Shown here piece by piece: positions 9,417 through 28,356 of a DNA stretch of 64,000 nucleotides. Every line of letters starts with the position of its first letter. The first letter of the stretch is position 1. A program made the position numbers and the translations under genes. Source of the stretch: Limnochordaceae bacterium (GTDB lineage Bacteria > Bacillota > Limnochordia > Limnochordales > Geochordaceae); the NCBI GenBank assembly GCA_014896295.1, contig JADBKR010000007.1:434001-498000 (forward strand), written 5' to 3'. The notes beneath the pieces were generated by a model. It did not search any database. It saw only the letters and a list, made by a program, of their open reading frames with translations, and was not told the DNA's origin.

Positions 9417-10157
9417 TCACACCGACCCTTCTGCAGGCTCCGGCGGGGCCTGCACCTGAGGCGTCGCTGCAACGCCACCGGTAGCTCCCGCCGCCCGCGT
9501 CGCAGCCGCCTCCCCGCCCGCAGGCGCCTCCGGGAGCACCTCTCCCTTGTAGACCCAGACCTTGATGCCGATGTTGCCGTACGTGGTCTTGGCCTCGGCA
9601 AACCCGTAATCGATGTCGGCTCGCAGCGTCGTGAGCGGCACGGACCCCTCGCTTGCCCACTCGTACCGGGCGATCTCCGCACCGGCAATCCGGCCCGAGA
9701 TGGAGACCCTTATGCCCTTGGCTCCGAGCCGCATGGCTCGCTGCATCGCCTGGCGCATGGCACGGCGGAAGGCCACCCGCCGCTCCAGCTGGAACGCGAT
9801 GTTCTCCGCTACCAGCTGGGCGTCCAGGTCGGGACGCTCCACCTCCACGACGTTGATGCGCACCTCTTTGCCGGTCATCTGCTCCAGGGACTGCCGCAAG
9901 CGATCCACTTCCGACCCCTGCTTGCCGATGACCATGCCGGGGCGCGCCGTATGGATGGTGATGCGGATGGTATTGGCGGCTCTCTCGATCTCCACGCCCG
10001 AGACGCCGGCCTGGTAGAAGCGCCGCTTGATGAAGCGCCTCAGCGCGATGTCCTCGTGGAGGAGCGCTGCGTACGTCTTCTTGTCGCCGTACCAGCGGGC
10101 CTGCCAGCCCTTGATGACCCCGAGCCGCAGGCCGTACGGGTGCACCTTCTGGCCCAC
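9417..10157 (-). CDS. rpsC: 30S ribosomal protein S3 with C-terminal tail
   Basis: The protein has 246 residues. [20 protein letters not shown] opens it and the KH-domain motif [19 protein letters not shown] lies at about 74-92. [17 protein letters not shown] marks the usual end at about 212. Some 34 residues rich in Ala, Gly, Pro and Thr follow, longer than in B. subtilis S3 (218 residues). S3 lines the mRNA entry channel and has helicase activity with S4 and S5. It is placed rplV-rpsC-rplP as usual. Confidence 0.95.
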   Translation of the reverse strand: MGQKVHPYGLRLGVIKGWQARWYGDKKTYAALLHEDIALRRFIKRRFYQAGVSGVEIERAANTIRITIHTARPGMVIGKQGSEVDRLRQSLEQMTGKEVRINVVEVERPDLDAQLVAENIAFQLERRVAFRRAMRQAMQRAMRLGAKGIRVSISGRIAGAEIARYEWASEGSVPLTTLRADIDYGFAEAKTTYGNIGIKVWVYKGEVLPEAPAGGEAAATRAAGATGGVAATPQVQAPPEPAEGSV

Positions 10158-10161
10158 GAAC

Positions 10162-10500
10162 CTACTCCTCTCTCGTGCGCAGCACCACGGTGACGTGGCT
10201 CGTGCGCTTGCGAATCAAATAGGCCATCCCCCGAGCTCTGGGCATCACCCGCTTCATCACGGGCCCGGGATCGGCAAAGGCTTGCGCCACGTACATCCGG
10301 TGCGGATCCAGGTTGTGGTTGTTCTCCGCGTTGGCCGCCGCCGAGCGCAACACCTTTTGCACCAGCGGCGAGGCCGCCTTCGGCGTGAACTTCAGGATCG
10401 CCACGGCCTCGTCGTAGCTCTTGCCCCTGATGAGATCGATCACCTGGCGCACCTTGCGCGGCGAAATCCTCTGGTATCGTGCGACTGCCCGTGCCTCCAC
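10162..10500 (-). CDS. rplV: 50S ribosomal protein L22
   Basis: The protein has 112 residues. [20 protein letters not shown] and the beta-hairpin [20 protein letters not shown], which reaches into the exit tunnel near the macrolide site, are typical. I see no sign of the hairpin deletions known from macrolide-resistant strains. It is 4 bases upstream of rpsC. Confidence 0.96.
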   Translation of the reverse strand: MEARAVARYQRISPRKVRQVIDLIRGKSYDEAVAILKFTPKAASPLVQKVLRSAAANAENNHNLDPHRMYVAQAFADPGPVMKRVMPRARGMAYLIRKRTSHVTVVLRTREE

Positions 10501-10555
10501 GGCCTTTCGACTCCTCCCCGGCCACCTACCGGGCCGGCTTCAGGATGGGTCTCGC

Positions 10556-10840
10556 TTACTTCAGCGCGGTGGACCGCTCGGTATGGGCGCCGTGCCCCCG
10601 GAAGGTCCGGGTCGGAGCGAACTCCCCCAGCTTGTGACCCACCATGTCTTCGGTGATGTAGATGGGAACGTGCTTGCGCCCGTCATGCACGGCAATGGTG
10701 TGGCCCACCATCTCGGGGAAGATGGTCGAACGCCTCGACCAGGTCTTGATGACCCTCTTCTCCCCGGCCTCGTTGAGCTTGCGGATCTTCTCCAGCAAAT
10801 GGGCGTCCGCGAACGGACCCTTCTTCGTCGACCTTCCCAT
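10556..10840 (-). CDS. rpsS: 30S ribosomal protein S19
   Basis: I start the 94-residue protein at the ATG at 10838-10840, since [19 protein letters not shown] is the conserved S19 start. [20 protein letters not shown] and [11 protein letters not shown] are typical. S19 forms a complex with S13 in the head. It is preceded by rplB (23-base gap) and followed by rplV. Confidence 0.96.
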   Translation of the reverse strand: MGRSTKKGPFADAHLLEKIRKLNEAGEKRVIKTWSRRSTIFPEMVGHTIAVHDGRKHVPIYITEDMVGHKLGEFAPTRTFRGHGAHTERSTALK

Positions 10841-10863
10841 GGCACCCCATCCGTCCCCGCGAA

Positions 10864-11691
10864 TTAGTGACGCCGCCGGACGATGAACCGGTCCGAAGGC
10901 TTGCGCCGCTTGCGGGTCTTGTACCCGAGCGTCGGCTTGCCCCACGGCGTCACCGGCCCCGGCATCCCGATCGGCGACTTGCCTTCCCCGCCGCCGTGAG
11001 GGTGATCCACCGGGTTCATCACCGAGCCGCGCGTGTGGGGCCGCCGCCCCAGCCATCGCTTGCGGCCCGCCTTGCCCAGCCGGATGTTCTCGTGCTCGGT
11101 GTTGCCCACCTGACCCACCGTCGCCCGGCACCGGCCCAGGACCTTGCGAAACTCGCCGGACGGAAGCCGCAAGGTGACGTACTCGCCCTCCTTGGCCATG
11201 AGCTGGGCGGCCGCCCCCGCGGCCCGCACCAGCTGTGCGCCCTTCCCCGGCAGGAGCTCGATGGCGTGCACCATGGTGCCGGTCGGAATGGCCGAGAGCG
11301 GCAACGCGTTGCCCGGCTTGATGTCGGCATCGGGCCCGCTCGTCACCACGTCGCCGACCTGCAGGCCCAGCGGCGCCAGGATGTACCGCTTTTCCCCATC
11401 CCGATACGAAAGCAGCGCGATACGGGCCGAACGGTTGGGATCGTATTCGATGGCCACCACCTTGGCCGGCACGCCGTCCTTGTCGCGCAGGAAGTCGATG
11501 AGCCGGTACCGCCGCCGGTGCCCCCCGCCCCGGTGGCGCGCCGTGACCCGGCCCTGGTTGTTGCGGCCCGCTCGCCGCCGAAGCGCCTGGGTCAATCTCC
11601 GCTCCGGCTCTTCCTTCGTAATCTCCTCAAAGGTGTAGCCCGTCCGGTGCCGCAGCCCGGGCGTGACCGGCCGGTAAGACTTGATACCCAT
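10864..11691 (-). CDS. rplB: 50S ribosomal protein L2
   Basis: The protein has 275 residues. [20 protein letters not shown], the loop [16 protein letters not shown] with the conserved His needed for activity, and the basic end [16 protein letters not shown] identify L2. L2 is a universally conserved protein at the subunit interface near the peptidyl transferase centre. Length and motifs are normal. Confidence 0.97.
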   Translation of the reverse strand: MGIKSYRPVTPGLRHRTGYTFEEITKEEPERRLTQALRRRAGRNNQGRVTARHRGGGHRRRYRLIDFLRDKDGVPAKVVAIEYDPNRSARIALLSYRDGEKRYILAPLGLQVGDVVTSGPDADIKPGNALPLSAIPTGTMVHAIELLPGKGAQLVRAAGAAAQLMAKEGEYVTLRLPSGEFRKVLGRCRATVGQVGNTEHENIRLGKAGRKRWLGRRPHTRGSVMNPVDHPHGGGEGKSPIGMPGPVTPWGKPTLGYKTRKRRKPSDRFIVRRRH

Positions 11692-11713
11692 GGCTCGCCT
11701 CTCTCCGCCCCGT

Positions 11714-12007
11714 TCAGACGCCTTCGAAGATCTCGATGCGCTCGCCCGGCGCCAGCTTCACGATGGCCTTCTTCCAGTCGGGGCGCTTTCCCACGAACCG
11801 CCCCATCCGCCGGCTCTTTCCCCGCACCCGCATGGTCCGCACGTCCACCACGTGCACCTTGAACAGGCGCTCCACCGCTTGCTGGACCTGCACCTTCGTG
11901 ACGTCCAGCGGCACCTGGAACGTGTAGGCGTTGGCCTCGCTCATCGTCCGGGTGCTCTTCTCGGTCACCAGCGGGCGCACCAGGATGTCCCGTATGTGTC
12001 GCTCCAT
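11714..12007 (-). CDS. rplW: 50S ribosomal protein L23
   Basis: The start ATG at 12005-12007 gives [20 protein letters not shown], the conserved L23 opening, and a 97-residue protein. The loop [20 protein letters not shown] is typical. L23 sits at the tunnel exit, docking trigger factor and SRP. The start lies 4 bases after the rplD stop. Confidence 0.96.
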   Translation of the reverse strand: MERHIRDILVRPLVTEKSTRTMSEANAYTFQVPLDVTKVQVQQAVERLFKVHVVDVRTMRVRGKSRRMGRFVGKRPDWKKAIVKLAPGERIEIFEGV

Positions 12008-12011
12008 GGCG

Positions 12012-12635
12012 TCAGCCCAAAGCCTCCTCGATCTTGGCGACCGCGTCCTTGGTGAGCACCAGCCGGTCCGCGTTGACCACCGGATAGACGCCCAGGGCAT
12101 CCGCCGGCATCAGCTCGACGCCGGGGATGTTGCGGGCCGCCAGGATGACCGCCGGATCCTTCTCTCCCATCACGATAAGCGCCCGGTCCGTAGCGTCGAG
12201 CTTGCGCAGCACTCCTGCCATCACCCGGGTCTTGGGCTCCGCCAGGCGCAGCTGCTCGACGATCACCACCTGCCCGTCGCGCAGCTTGGCCGAGAGTGCC
12301 GACCGCAGGGCCAGGCGCCGGGCCTTCTTCGGCATCGTGAACCCGTACGCGCGCGGTTTGGGGCCGAAGACCACGCCCCCGTGGCGCCACAGGGGCGACC
12401 GGATACTGCCCTGCCGGGCGCGCCCCGTCCCCTTCTGCCTCCACGGCTTGCGGCCTCCGCCCGACACCTCGCCGCGGGTCTTGGTGCTGTGAGTACCCTG
12501 CCGCCGGTTGGCGAGATGCATCTGGATGGCCTGGTGCAGGAGCCCCGGATTGTAGGGCACCGCCCAGACGTCGTCCCTCAGCGTCAGGTCTCCGACCTGC
12601 TCGCCCTCCATGTTGTAAACCGGCACCACCGGCAT
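12012..12635 (-). CDS. rplD: 50S ribosomal protein L4
   Basis: The protein has 207 residues. Its tunnel loop contains [20 protein letters not shown] and [20 protein letters not shown], the hallmark of L4. In enteric bacteria L4 represses the S10 operon through its leader; no such leader can be claimed here because the S10 block is read through from the str block. Confidence 0.96.
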   Translation of the reverse strand: MPVVPVYNMEGEQVGDLTLRDDVWAVPYNPGLLHQAIQMHLANRRQGTHSTKTRGEVSGGGRKPWRQKGTGRARQGSIRSPLWRHGGVVFGPKPRAYGFTMPKKARRLALRSALSAKLRDGQVVIVEQLRLAEPKTRVMAGVLRKLDATDRALIVMGEKDPAVILAARNIPGVELMPADALGVYPVVNADRLVLTKDAVAKIEEALG

Positions 12636-12641
12636 CGCCGC

Positions 12642-13340
12642 CTACCTACCCTTCCCCTTGCGCGCATAGGCGCGCCGCCGGCTGAGCACGCTGGAGCGGA
12701 CCTCGACCAGGCTGCCCGGCGCTCCCGGCACGGAGCCCCGCAGCAACATGAGGTGCCGCTCCGGGTCGATCCGCACGACCTCGATGGCCTGGACCGTCAC
12801 CCGCCGGCCGCCGGCCCGCCCGGGGAACTTGCGGCCCTTGAACACCCGCTGGGGCCCCGTCGAGCCCAACGTACCCACCCGCCGGTGGTACATGGAGCCG
12901 TGGCTCATCGGGCCTCGCCGCAGACCCCATCGCTTGATGACGCCGGCGAACCCCTTGCCTCTGCTCAGCCCCGACACGTCCACCCGTTCACCCGGGGAGA
13001 ACATCTCCACCGTCACCGTGGCCCCCGGCTGCAGAGCCGCCAGCCCCTCCTGCGCCCCCGGGTCCACTCTGAACTCGCGCAAGTGGCGCAGGGCTCGCTG
13101 CACGCCCTGCTTGCGCAGGTGCCCGAGCTCCGGCTTGGTCAGCTTCCGTTCGGCCACCTCGCCGTAGCCCAGCTGCACGGTCTCCTGCGCGCCGTCCTGC
13201 CCGTCGCGGGCCGCCAGTTTGCGCCGGGCCACCACCACGCAGGGACCGGCCTGGACGACCGTCACCCCGACGGCCCTGCCCTTCTCGTCGAATACCTGGG
13301 TCATCCCCAGCTTCGTGCCCAAAATGGCCTTGCTCACCAT
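12642..13340 (-). CDS. rplC: 50S ribosomal protein L3
   Basis: The protein has 232 residues. [20 protein letters not shown] is the L3 start. [20 protein letters not shown] and the loop with [20 protein letters not shown] approach the peptidyl transferase centre. L3 is one of the two assembly initiators of the large subunit. The order rpsJ-rplC-rplD-rplW is the normal S10 operon. Confidence 0.96.
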   Translation of the reverse strand: MVSKAILGTKLGMTQVFDEKGRAVGVTVVQAGPCVVVARRKLAARDGQDGAQETVQLGYGEVAERKLTKPELGHLRKQGVQRALRHLREFRVDPGAQEGLAALQPGATVTVEMFSPGERVDVSGLSRGKGFAGVIKRWGLRRGPMSHGSMYHRRVGTLGSTGPQRVFKGRKFPGRAGGRRVTVQAIEVVRIDPERHLMLLRGSVPGAPGSLVEVRSSVLSRRRAYARKGKGR

Positions 13341-13353
13341 GGCCCTTTCCCCG

Positions 13354-13659
13354 CTACAGTTTGATCTCGATGTCGACGCCAGCGGGCAGGTCCAGCCGCA
13401 TCAGGGCGTCCACCGTCTTGGGCGTGGGTTCGAGGATGTCGATCAGGCGCTTGTGCGTGCACATGGAGAACTGCTCCCGCGAGTTCTTGTGCACGTGAGG
13501 CGACCGCAGCACCGTGTAGAGGCTGCGTTCCGTGGGCAGCGGTATTGGCCCCGAAACCAGCGCGCCCGTCCGTTTGGCCGTCTCCACGATCTTCTCGGCC
13601 GAACTGTCCAGGATCTTATGGTCAAAGGCCTTGAGGCGAATCCGAATACGCTGAGCCAA
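13354..13659 (-). CDS. rpsJ: 30S ribosomal protein S10 (NusE)
   Basis: The protein has 101 residues: [20 protein letters not shown] at the start, [20 protein letters not shown] in the middle and [11 protein letters not shown] at the end. S10 is both a ribosomal protein and the NusE partner of NusB and NusG in antitermination and transcription-translation coupling. It begins 30 bases after tuf, so the str and S10 blocks are fused. Confidence 0.97.
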   Translation of the reverse strand: MAQRIRIRLKAFDHKILDSSAEKIVETAKRTGALVSGPIPLPTERSLYTVLRSPHVHKNSREQFSMCTHKRLIDILEPTPKTVDALMRLDLPAGVDIEIKL

Positions 13660-13689
13660 CCCTGCTGCCCCTCCCTACGAACCGGGCCC

Positions 13690-14892
<1,203 letters not shown>

Positions 14893-14953
14893 TGGTCCCT
14901 CGATCCTCCTCTTTGCCCGTGTGCCGTCCGGTGCGCGCCTGGGACGACGTCAC

Positions 14954-17029
14954 TCACGCCCGGGCCAGCACCTCTTGCGCGATATTGGCCGGCACCTCTT
15001 GATAATGGGCGAACTGCATGGTATACGTCGCCCGACCCTGGGTCGTCGACCGCAGGTCGGTCGCGTAGCCGAACATGGTTGCGAGAGGCACCTTTGCCCG
15101 GATCACCTGCGCGTTGCCCCGTCGCTCCATTCCCTCCACATGACCTCGCCGCGCGTTGAGGTCTCCGATGACGTCGCCCAGGAACTCCTCCGGCGTCACC
15201 ACCTCGACGCTCATGATCGGCTCCAGCAGCACCGGGTCCGCCCGGCGCGCCGCCTCCTTGAAGGCCAGCGAGCCGGCAACCTTGAAAGCCATCTCCGACG
15301 AGTCGACCTCGTGGTACGAACCGTCGAAGAGGCTCACCCTCACGTCGACCACGGGGTAGCCGGCCAGCACGCCGCTTTGCATCGCTTCCCGCACCCCGGC
15401 CTCCACCGCGGGGATGAACTCTCGGGGGATCACGCCGCCCACGATCCGGTTGACGAACTCGAACCCGCCTCCCGGGGGCATGGGCTCGAGCTCCAGCCAG
15501 ACGTGCCCGTACTGGCCCCGGCCGCCGGTCTGCCGGATGAAGCGCCCCTCCGCCTGCACCTTCTTGCGGATGGTCTCCCGGTAGGCGACCTGCGGCCGGC
15601 CCACGTTGGCCTCGACCCGGAATTCCCTCAAGAGGCGATCTACGATGATCTCGAGGTGGAGCTCGCCCATCCCCGCGATGAGCGTCTGCCCGGTCTCCGG
15701 ATCGGTCTGCACCCGGAAGGTCGGGTCCTCCTCCGCGAGGCGCTGGAGGGCCAGGCCGAGCTTGTCCTGGTCGGCCTTCGTCTTGGGCTCGATGGACTGG
15801 GAAATGACCGGCTCGGGGAAGCGGGGCGCCTCCAGCAGGATGGGGGCATCCTCCGGGCACAGGGTATCACCCGTCCCCGTCTGGCGCAGCCCCACGGCGG
15901 CTACGATGTCGCCGGCAAAGGCGACCTCCACGTCCTCCCGGTGGTTGGCATGCATGCGCAGCAGGCGGCCGATGCGCTCCTTGACGCCCTTGCTCGAGTT
16001 GAGCACGTAGCTTCCCGCATGCAGCGTGCCGGAGTAGACCCGAAGGTAGCAGAGCTTGCCTACGAAGGGGTCGGATTGGATCTTGAAGGCGAGGGCCGCC
16101 ATCGGTTCGTCGTCGCTCGTATGCCGGACCGCCTTCTCGTCGGAACCGGGACGGGTACCTTCCACGGGCGGCAGGTCGAGGGGCGAGGGCAGGTAGTCCA
16201 CGACGGCGTCCAGCAGGGGCTGCACGCCCTTGTTACGGAAAGAAGAGCCGCACAGCACCGGCACCAGCCGTCCCGACACCGTCGCCTTGCGCAGCGCCCG
16301 CTTCAACTCCTCGGGCGAGATCGCGTCGCCCTCCAGGTAGCGCGCCATCAGCTCGTCGTCGGTCTCCACGATCGCCTCGATCATGGCCTCGCGCTGCGCC
16401 CGTACCGGCTCCGCCATGCCGGCGGGTACGTCGATCACGTCGCTGCGCGTGCCCAGGTCGTCCTCGTAGAGGATGGCCCGGTTGGCGATGAGATCGACCA
16501 CGCCACGGAAGCCGTCCTCGGCCCCTACCGGGAGTTGGATGGGCACGGGATGGGCTCCCAGCCGGCGGCGGATGTCCTCGACCACGTGCAGGAAGTCTGC
16601 GCCCACCCGATCCATCTTGTTGACGTACGCGATGCGGGGCACCCCGTATCGGTCCGCCTGGCGCCATACCGTCTCCGATTGCGGCTCCACTCCCTGGACC
16701 GCATCGAAGATGGCGATCGCGCCGTCCAGCACCCGCAGGCTGCGCTCCACCTCTACGGTGAAGTCCACGTGCCCCGGGGTGTCGATGATGTTGATGCGGT
16801 GCTCCCGCCAGTTGCAGCTGGTGGCCGCCGAGGTAATGGTGATCCCCCGCTCCCGCTCCTGGACCATCCAGTCCATGGTGGCGGAGCCCTCGTCCACCTC
16901 GCCGAGCCGGTGCACCCTCCCCGTGTAGAAGAGGATGCGCTCGGTCGTGGTGGTCTTACCGGCATCGATGTGCGCCATGATGCCTATGTTGCGGGTGCGC
17001 TCGATGGCAACCTCTCGAACCGCAGCCAC
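14954..17029 (-). CDS. fusA: Elongation factor G
   Basis: This 691-residue translocase GTPase has the P-loop [29 protein letters not shown] and NKMDR motifs of domain I. Domain IV carries the [12 protein letters not shown] segment. Length matches canonical bacterial EF-G. It catalyses translocation and, with RRF, ribosome recycling. It is 79 bases downstream of rpsG and 61 bases upstream of tuf. Confidence 0.97.
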   Translation of the reverse strand: MAAVREVAIERTRNIGIMAHIDAGKTTTTERILFYTGRVHRLGEVDEGSATMDWMVQERERGITITSAATSCNWREHRINIIDTPGHVDFTVEVERSLRVLDGAIAIFDAVQGVEPQSETVWRQADRYGVPRIAYVNKMDRVGADFLHVVEDIRRRLGAHPVPIQLPVGAEDGFRGVVDLIANRAILYEDDLGTRSDVIDVPAGMAEPVRAQREAMIEAIVETDDELMARYLEGDAISPEELKRALRKATVSGRLVPVLCGSSFRNKGVQPLLDAVVDYLPSPLDLPPVEGTRPGSDEKAVRHTSDDEPMAALAFKIQSDPFVGKLCYLRVYSGTLHAGSYVLNSSKGVKERIGRLLRMHANHREDVEVAFAGDIVAAVGLRQTGTGDTLCPEDAPILLEAPRFPEPVISQSIEPKTKADQDKLGLALQRLAEEDPTFRVQTDPETGQTLIAGMGELHLEIIVDRLLREFRVEANVGRPQVAYRETIRKKVQAEGRFIRQTGGRGQYGHVWLELEPMPPGGGFEFVNRIVGGVIPREFIPAVEAGVREAMQSGVLAGYPVVDVRVSLFDGSYHEVDSSEMAFKVAGSLAFKEAARRADPVLLEPIMSVEVVTPEEFLGDVIGDLNARRGHVEGMERRGNAQVIRAKVPLATMFGYATDLRSTTQGRATYTMQFAHYQEVPANIAQEVLARA

Positions 17030-17108
17030 GAATCCACTGCCCCCTGTACACTACCTCGGCAGCCTCAACGACCATCGCAGCCGGCGCTCCGTCCCCCGGA
17101 GGGAGCCG

Positions 17109-17579
17109 TCACCAGCGATAATGGGCGAAAGCCTTGTTGGCCTCGGCCATCCGGTGCGTGTCCTCGCGGCGCTTGACCGCCCCACCCTGGCCGTTGGCCG
17201 CATCCAACAGCTCGTTGGCGAGCCGCTCCTCCATGGTCTTGTCCTTGCGCTCCCGGGCGTAGTCCACGATCCACCGGATGCCCAGGGAGAGGCGGCGCTC
17301 CGGCCGGACCTCGATGGGCACCTGATACGTGGCGCCACCCACGCGGCGCGGCCGCACCTCGAGCATCGGCATGGTGTTCTTGAGAGCCTGCTCGACGATC
17401 TCGACCGGCTCCTTGCCCGAGCGCTCCTGGATACGGCGGAGCGCCCCGTAGACGATCCGCTCGGCCAGGCTCTTCTTGCCGTCCCGCATCACCTTGTGGA
17501 TGAGGCGGGTCACCATCTCGTTGTGGTAGACGGGATCAGGAGCCACCGTCCGCTTGGGAGCCGGACCTCTGCGCGGCAT
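17109..17579 (-). CDS. rpsG: 30S ribosomal protein S7
   Basis: I start at the ATG at 17577-17579 ([20 protein letters not shown]), the conserved S7 start, giving 156 residues and ending [13 protein letters not shown]7 initiates assembly of the small-subunit head and touches E-site tRNA. The gap to rpsL is about 150 bases, one of the wider ones in the cluster. Confidence 0.96.
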   Translation of the reverse strand: MPRRGPAPKRTVAPDPVYHNEMVTRLIHKVMRDGKKSLAERIVYGALRRIQERSGKEPVEIVEQALKNTMPMLEVRPRRVGGATYQVPIEVRPERRLSLGIRWIVDYARERKDKTMEERLANELLDAANGQGGAVKRREDTHRMAEANKAFAHYRW

Positions 17580-17731
17580 CCCGGTCGATCCCCCTCTATC
17601 GCCATCTGCGCTCCCGGAAAGGAGCACACGAGCCCTCTCTCCGTCTCACGTATCGCGAAAGGGGAGTGAAGGGCCAGACTACGAATCCGCGGCGCCCTCC
17701 GAAGCTCCGGACGCCTCCGACCGGCCTGGGC

Positions 17732-18145
17732 TCACTTGGGTCTCTTGGCGCCGTACTTGGAGCGCCCCTGGCGGCGATTGGCGACGCCTGCCGCGTCCAG
17801 GGTGCCGCGGATGATGTGGTAGCGGACGCCCGGCAGGTCCTTGACGCGTCCACCCCGGACCAGGACCACAGAGTGCTCCTGGAGGTTGTGACCTTCGCCC
17901 GGAATGTACGCCGTGACCTCGATGCCGTTGGTCAGCCGGACCCGTGCCACCTTACGAAGCGCAGAGTTGGGCTTCTTGGGCGTGGTGGTATAGACACGGG
18001 TGCACACCCCGCGCTTTTGGGGCGCGCCCTCGCTCTCCAGCCGGTGGCCCGTGCGGGTGTTCTGGATGAAGAGCAGGGCCGGAGCCTTGCTCTTCTCCCC
18101 CAGCCTCTTACGCCCTTCACGAACCAGCTGGTTGAAGGTCGGCAA
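17732..18145 (-). CDS. rpsL: 30S ribosomal protein S12
   Basis: The protein has 137 residues. [19 protein letters not shown] and [20 protein letters not shown] carry the decoding-centre loops. The Lys positions classically mutated in streptomycin resistance are Lys here, so the sequence looks sensitive. A segment of about 15 residues before [10 protein letters not shown] matches the insertion usual in Bacillota S12. It lies 3 bases after the L7Ae-like gene. Confidence 0.96.
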   Translation of the reverse strand: MPTFNQLVREGRKRLGEKSKAPALLFIQNTRTGHRLESEGAPQKRGVCTRVYTTTPKKPNSALRKVARVRLTNGIEVTAYIPGEGHNLQEHSVVLVRGGRVKDLPGVRYHIIRGTLDAAGVANRRQGRSKYGAKRPK

Positions 18146-18148
18146 CCG

Positions 18149-18478
18149 CTATGGACCCCCTTTCCTCTGCCGCTTCGCCTCGGGCAGCTCGCCGGCGACG
18201 ACCGCCGCGGCCGAGGCGCTCACCTCGATGCCGCACGCACGCCCGAGCGCGTGCATGCTCTCCACGTACACGACCTCCACCGCACGATGCCGGCTGAGGT
18301 CGACGATGGGATCGGTAATGGTAGGATCCGCATCCCTGGCCACGTAGACCAGCCGCGCAATCCCCTTGTGCAGAGCCCGGAGCGTCTGCCGTGCGCCGAC
18401 CGCCCTGTTGGGAGCGGTCTTCAACCGGGCCAGTACCCCGTGCGCTGCGTCGGCGTCATCCGTCCCCATCGATGCCAT
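18149..18478 (-). CDS. ybxF: L7Ae-family ribosome-associated protein (YbxF-like)
   Basis: The core ARLKTAPNRAVGARQTLRAL, followed by LVYVARDADPTI and VVYVESMHALGRACGI, is an L7Ae/L30e/Gadd45 fold. This family is encoded just before rpsL in Bacillota and binds kink-turn RNA. The frame is open to 18601, but the promoter at 18573-18601 covers the upstream ATGs, so translation must begin at the ATG at 18476-18478 or the one at 18467-18469 (109 or 106 residues). In B. subtilis the homologue is a ribosome-associated protein of uncertain function. Confidence 0.82.
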   Translation of the reverse strand: MASMGTDDADAAHGVLARLKTAPNRAVGARQTLRALHKGIARLVYVARDADPTITDPIVDLSRHRAVEVVYVESMHALGRACGIEVSASAAAVVAGELPEAKRQRKGGP

Positions 18479-18572
18479 CACGCGTCCAACGGCTCGCGCG
18501 CCCTCACGTCCGATAGGCCTCAAACCCTTGCGCAGCGCGGCCTGGCGTGATTTCGGGCCCGAGCACTCACTC

Positions 18573-18601
18573 ATTCTAGCATCGGCCCTAGGGGCTGTCA
18601 A
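18573..18601 (-). promoter_or_regulatory. Promoter of the str-S10-spc-alpha supercluster
   Basis: On the minus strand TTGACA (18596-18601) and TAGAAT (18573-18578) are separated by exactly 17 bases. This is a near-consensus housekeeping promoter about 95 bases upstream of the L7Ae-like start. It is the only strong promoter I find for the ribosomal genes from here to the left edge. Confidence 0.85.
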
Positions 18602-18657
18602 TCAGATTCTCTCTGCTGCCGGGCCTCGCCATACTCCGCTCCCAGGCGCCGAGCACA

Positions 18658-18698
18658 CGGGGGGCCTGCAAGGGCCCGAAACCCCTGCAGGCCCCCCG
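18658..18698 (-). terminator. GC-rich hairpin after rpoC
   Basis: CGGGGGGCCTGCA (18658-18670) and TGCAGGCCCCCCG (18686-18698) form a perfect 13-bp stem, extended by three more pairs after a mismatch. It lies 26 bases beyond the rpoC stop and before the next promoter. No U-tract follows, so it is either a terminator of the GC-rich type or a 3' stabilising hairpin. Confidence 0.6.
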
Positions 18699-18724
18699 CC
18701 GCGACCGCTACGGGCCCGCCGCGG

Positions 18725-22526
<3,802 letters not shown>

Positions 22527-22548
22527 GTCTGGCTACCCCCTCATGCCT

Positions 22549-26613
<4,065 letters not shown>

Positions 26614-26933
26614 GCCCGCATCACCCCGTTCGGAGAGATCCGAACCACGTCCCGGAAGGAGACGCCACCCGTCCCCACGAAGTATGTTTCCGGGATACTT
26701 CCCTGAGGGGGCAACGAAGTTCGCGCCGATGCACCGGCTTACTCAGTAGTCCCGCTCCGGTACGCCTAAACCGTGGGCTACTCACACCCCGAGGGGAAGC
26801 CGTTCATCGATGCCACAAGGCTCTTGGAAGACAACGAAGCGCCGCCGGGGCACCCGTGAAGAGTCCCGGAAAGCGCCGGAAGGTCCCTCTGCGTTGCTGC
26901 CATCCCGAGCAGACAGGCCACCTGCACCCGCGT
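26614..26933 (-). other. Long untranslated leader of rpoB
   Basis: Between the promoter at 26934-26962 and the rpoB start lie about 315 bases with no convincing gene. Short open frames exist but none has a good ribosome binding site or recognisable sequence. The stretch could hold an attenuator or an RNA binding site for feedback control; no known leader motif is recognisable. Between rplL and the promoter (26963-27059) there are only short GC-rich inverted repeats. Confidence 0.45.
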
Positions 26934-26962
26934 AGTCTACCACGCCGAGCACCTGGTGTCAA
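26934..26962 (-). promoter_or_regulatory. Promoter of rpoB-rpoC
   Basis: Minus-strand TTGACA (26957-26962) and TAGACT (26934-26939) with a 17-base spacer. It lies in the 445-base gap between rplL and rpoB, so rpoBC can be transcribed independently of the upstream ribosomal genes. Confidence 0.82.
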
Positions 26963-27059
26963 CATGGGCCGCGAATGCCCCGCCCCGCCTTCAGCGGGAA
27001 AGGGTGGCAGGCCGGCTCGCCGTTTCCGGGACCGGCCCGCCCGCGCTATCGCGGCAAGG

Positions 27060-27452
27060 TTACTTGATCTCGACGGACGCGCCGACCTCGGCGAGCTTCG
27101 CCTTGACCTCCTCGGCCTTCTCCTTGTTGACCCCTTGCACCACAGGCTTCGGAGCGCCGTCGACCAGATCCTTGGCCTCTTTGAGCCCGAGGCCGGTGAT
27201 CTCCCGGACGACCTTGATGACCTGGATCTTCTTGTCACCGGCCGCGGTGAGGATCACGTCGAACTCGGTCTTCTCCTCCTCGGCCGGTGCCTCGGCCTTG
27301 GCCGCCTGCGCAGCGGCAGGCGCCACGGCCACCGCCGCCTGGGCGCTCACGCCGAACTTCTCCTCCAGGGCCTTCACCAACTCGGCCAGCTCCAGCACCG
27401 TCATCTGGCCGATGGCTTCGATCAACTCTTCTTTCGTCACGGCCACGACCAC
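27060..27452 (-). CDS. rplL: 50S ribosomal protein L7/L12
   Basis: The protein has 130 residues. The N-terminal dimerisation helix ([20 protein letters not shown]), an Ala-rich hinge (about 45-62) and the C-terminal factor-binding domain ([20 protein letters not shown]) are in order. Dimers of L12 bind L10 and recruit translation GTPases. It follows rplJ by 57 bases. Confidence 0.97.
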   Translation of the reverse strand: MVVAVTKEELIEAIGQMTVLELAELVKALEEKFGVSAQAAVAVAPAAAQAAKAEAPAEEEKTEFDVILTAAGDKKIQVIKVVREITGLGLKEAKDLVDGAPKPVVQGVNKEKAEEVKAKLAEVGASVEIK

Positions 27453-27509
27453 GTCGCTCCCTTCTCGATCCTGCAGCCGATCTCCGTCCTCCGGCGATCG
27501 CTGCCGCTG

Positions 27510-28070
27510 TCACCCGGCGGCCGTCGGCTGTGCACCGGCCGCCTCCTTCTGTTTGCGGATCTCCTCGAGCGCCACCACCAGCTTGCGCATGACCCCGGAC
27601 AACGCCGCCACCAGGCCACTCATCGGGGCCTTCATCATACCCAGGGCCTGGGCCAGGAGGACGTCGCGCGGCGGCAGCTGTGCCAGCGTCTCCACGTCCG
27701 CGCTCGAAAGCACCCTTCCCTGCAGCACCCCGCCCTTGATGGCCAGGATGCGGCTCTCCCGGGCAAACTCGGCCAGCGCTTTCGCCACCGCTACCGGGTC
27801 TCCGTAAGCGAAGCAGATGCCCGTCGGCCCCTGCAAGAGCGGCTCCAGGCCATCTTTGGCCAGATCCCCGGCGGCGCGCCGGATGAGCGTGTTCTTGGCC
27901 ACCAGGTACTCGGCCTGGCTTTCCCGTAGCCGCCGGCGGAGCCTGGTCATGGCGGCCACGTTGAGCCCGCGAAAGTCCGTCAGGAAGACGGCCTGGCTGC
28001 GCTGCAGCCGTTGGCCCACGCCCTCGACCACCGCGCGCTTTTTCGCCAGCCCCGCTCGCTCGTGTACCAC
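27510..28070 (-). CDS. rplJ: 50S ribosomal protein L10
   Basis: I start at GTG 28068-28070 because AAGGAGGTGA lies 7 bases upstream. This gives a 186-residue protein with AVFLTDFRGLNVAAMTRLRR, the normal L10 region near residue 30, and GPTGICFAYGDPVAVAKAL. The C-terminal helix that binds L12 dimers ends the protein. L10 in complex with L12 usually represses its own mRNA; a structured leader lies just upstream. Confidence 0.94.
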   Translation of the reverse strand: MVHERAGLAKKRAVVEGVGQRLQRSQAVFLTDFRGLNVAAMTRLRRRLRESQAEYLVAKNTLIRRAAGDLAKDGLEPLLQGPTGICFAYGDPVAVAKALAEFARESRILAIKGGVLQGRVLSSADVETLAQLPPRDVLLAQALGMMKAPMSGLVAALSGVMRKLVVALEEIRKQKEAAGAQPTAAG

Positions 28071-28077
28071 CCGTCCT

Positions 28078-28356
28078 TCACCTCCTTCACCGACGCCAGA
28101 GGCCTGCCCGGGCACCCCACAGGGAGGGCGCCCGGGCAGGCCTCTGAGACGCACCGGCGCGACGGCCCGTGCGCATGAGCGCCACTGCTCCGGCGCCTGT
28201 CACCCTGCGCGGGCGGTGCGGGGAGGCACCTTTGGGGCCCCGGCCGGCGTGCACCGGGCCTTCCGCCCGGACGCTCCGCTACGGTCAGGCGCCACCCGCG
28301 GTCTCGGGGTACCGACAGGTCGACGGCGATGATGTCAAATGCTCGGCTCTACTCTC
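28078..28356 (-). promoter_or_regulatory. Probable L10 leader (autoregulatory 5' region of rplJ)
   Basis: The 286 bases between rplA and rplJ contain no gene. They include a perfect 16-bp inverted repeat (28098-28113 with 28130-28145, loop of 16 bases) whose base is 10 bases from the Shine-Dalgarno sequence. Further upstream, GACCGTAGCGG resembles a conserved element of L10 leaders. A TTGACA sits at 28333-28338 but without a convincing -10 at 16-18 bases. The position matches the known L10(L12)4 autoregulation site; identity as an L10 leader is inferred, not proven. Confidence 0.55.

Noticed and set aside
28333-28338. A TTGACA in front of rplJ as a full promoter
   Set aside because: No acceptable -10 occurs 16-18 bases downstream on the minus strand, so I mention it only within the leader.
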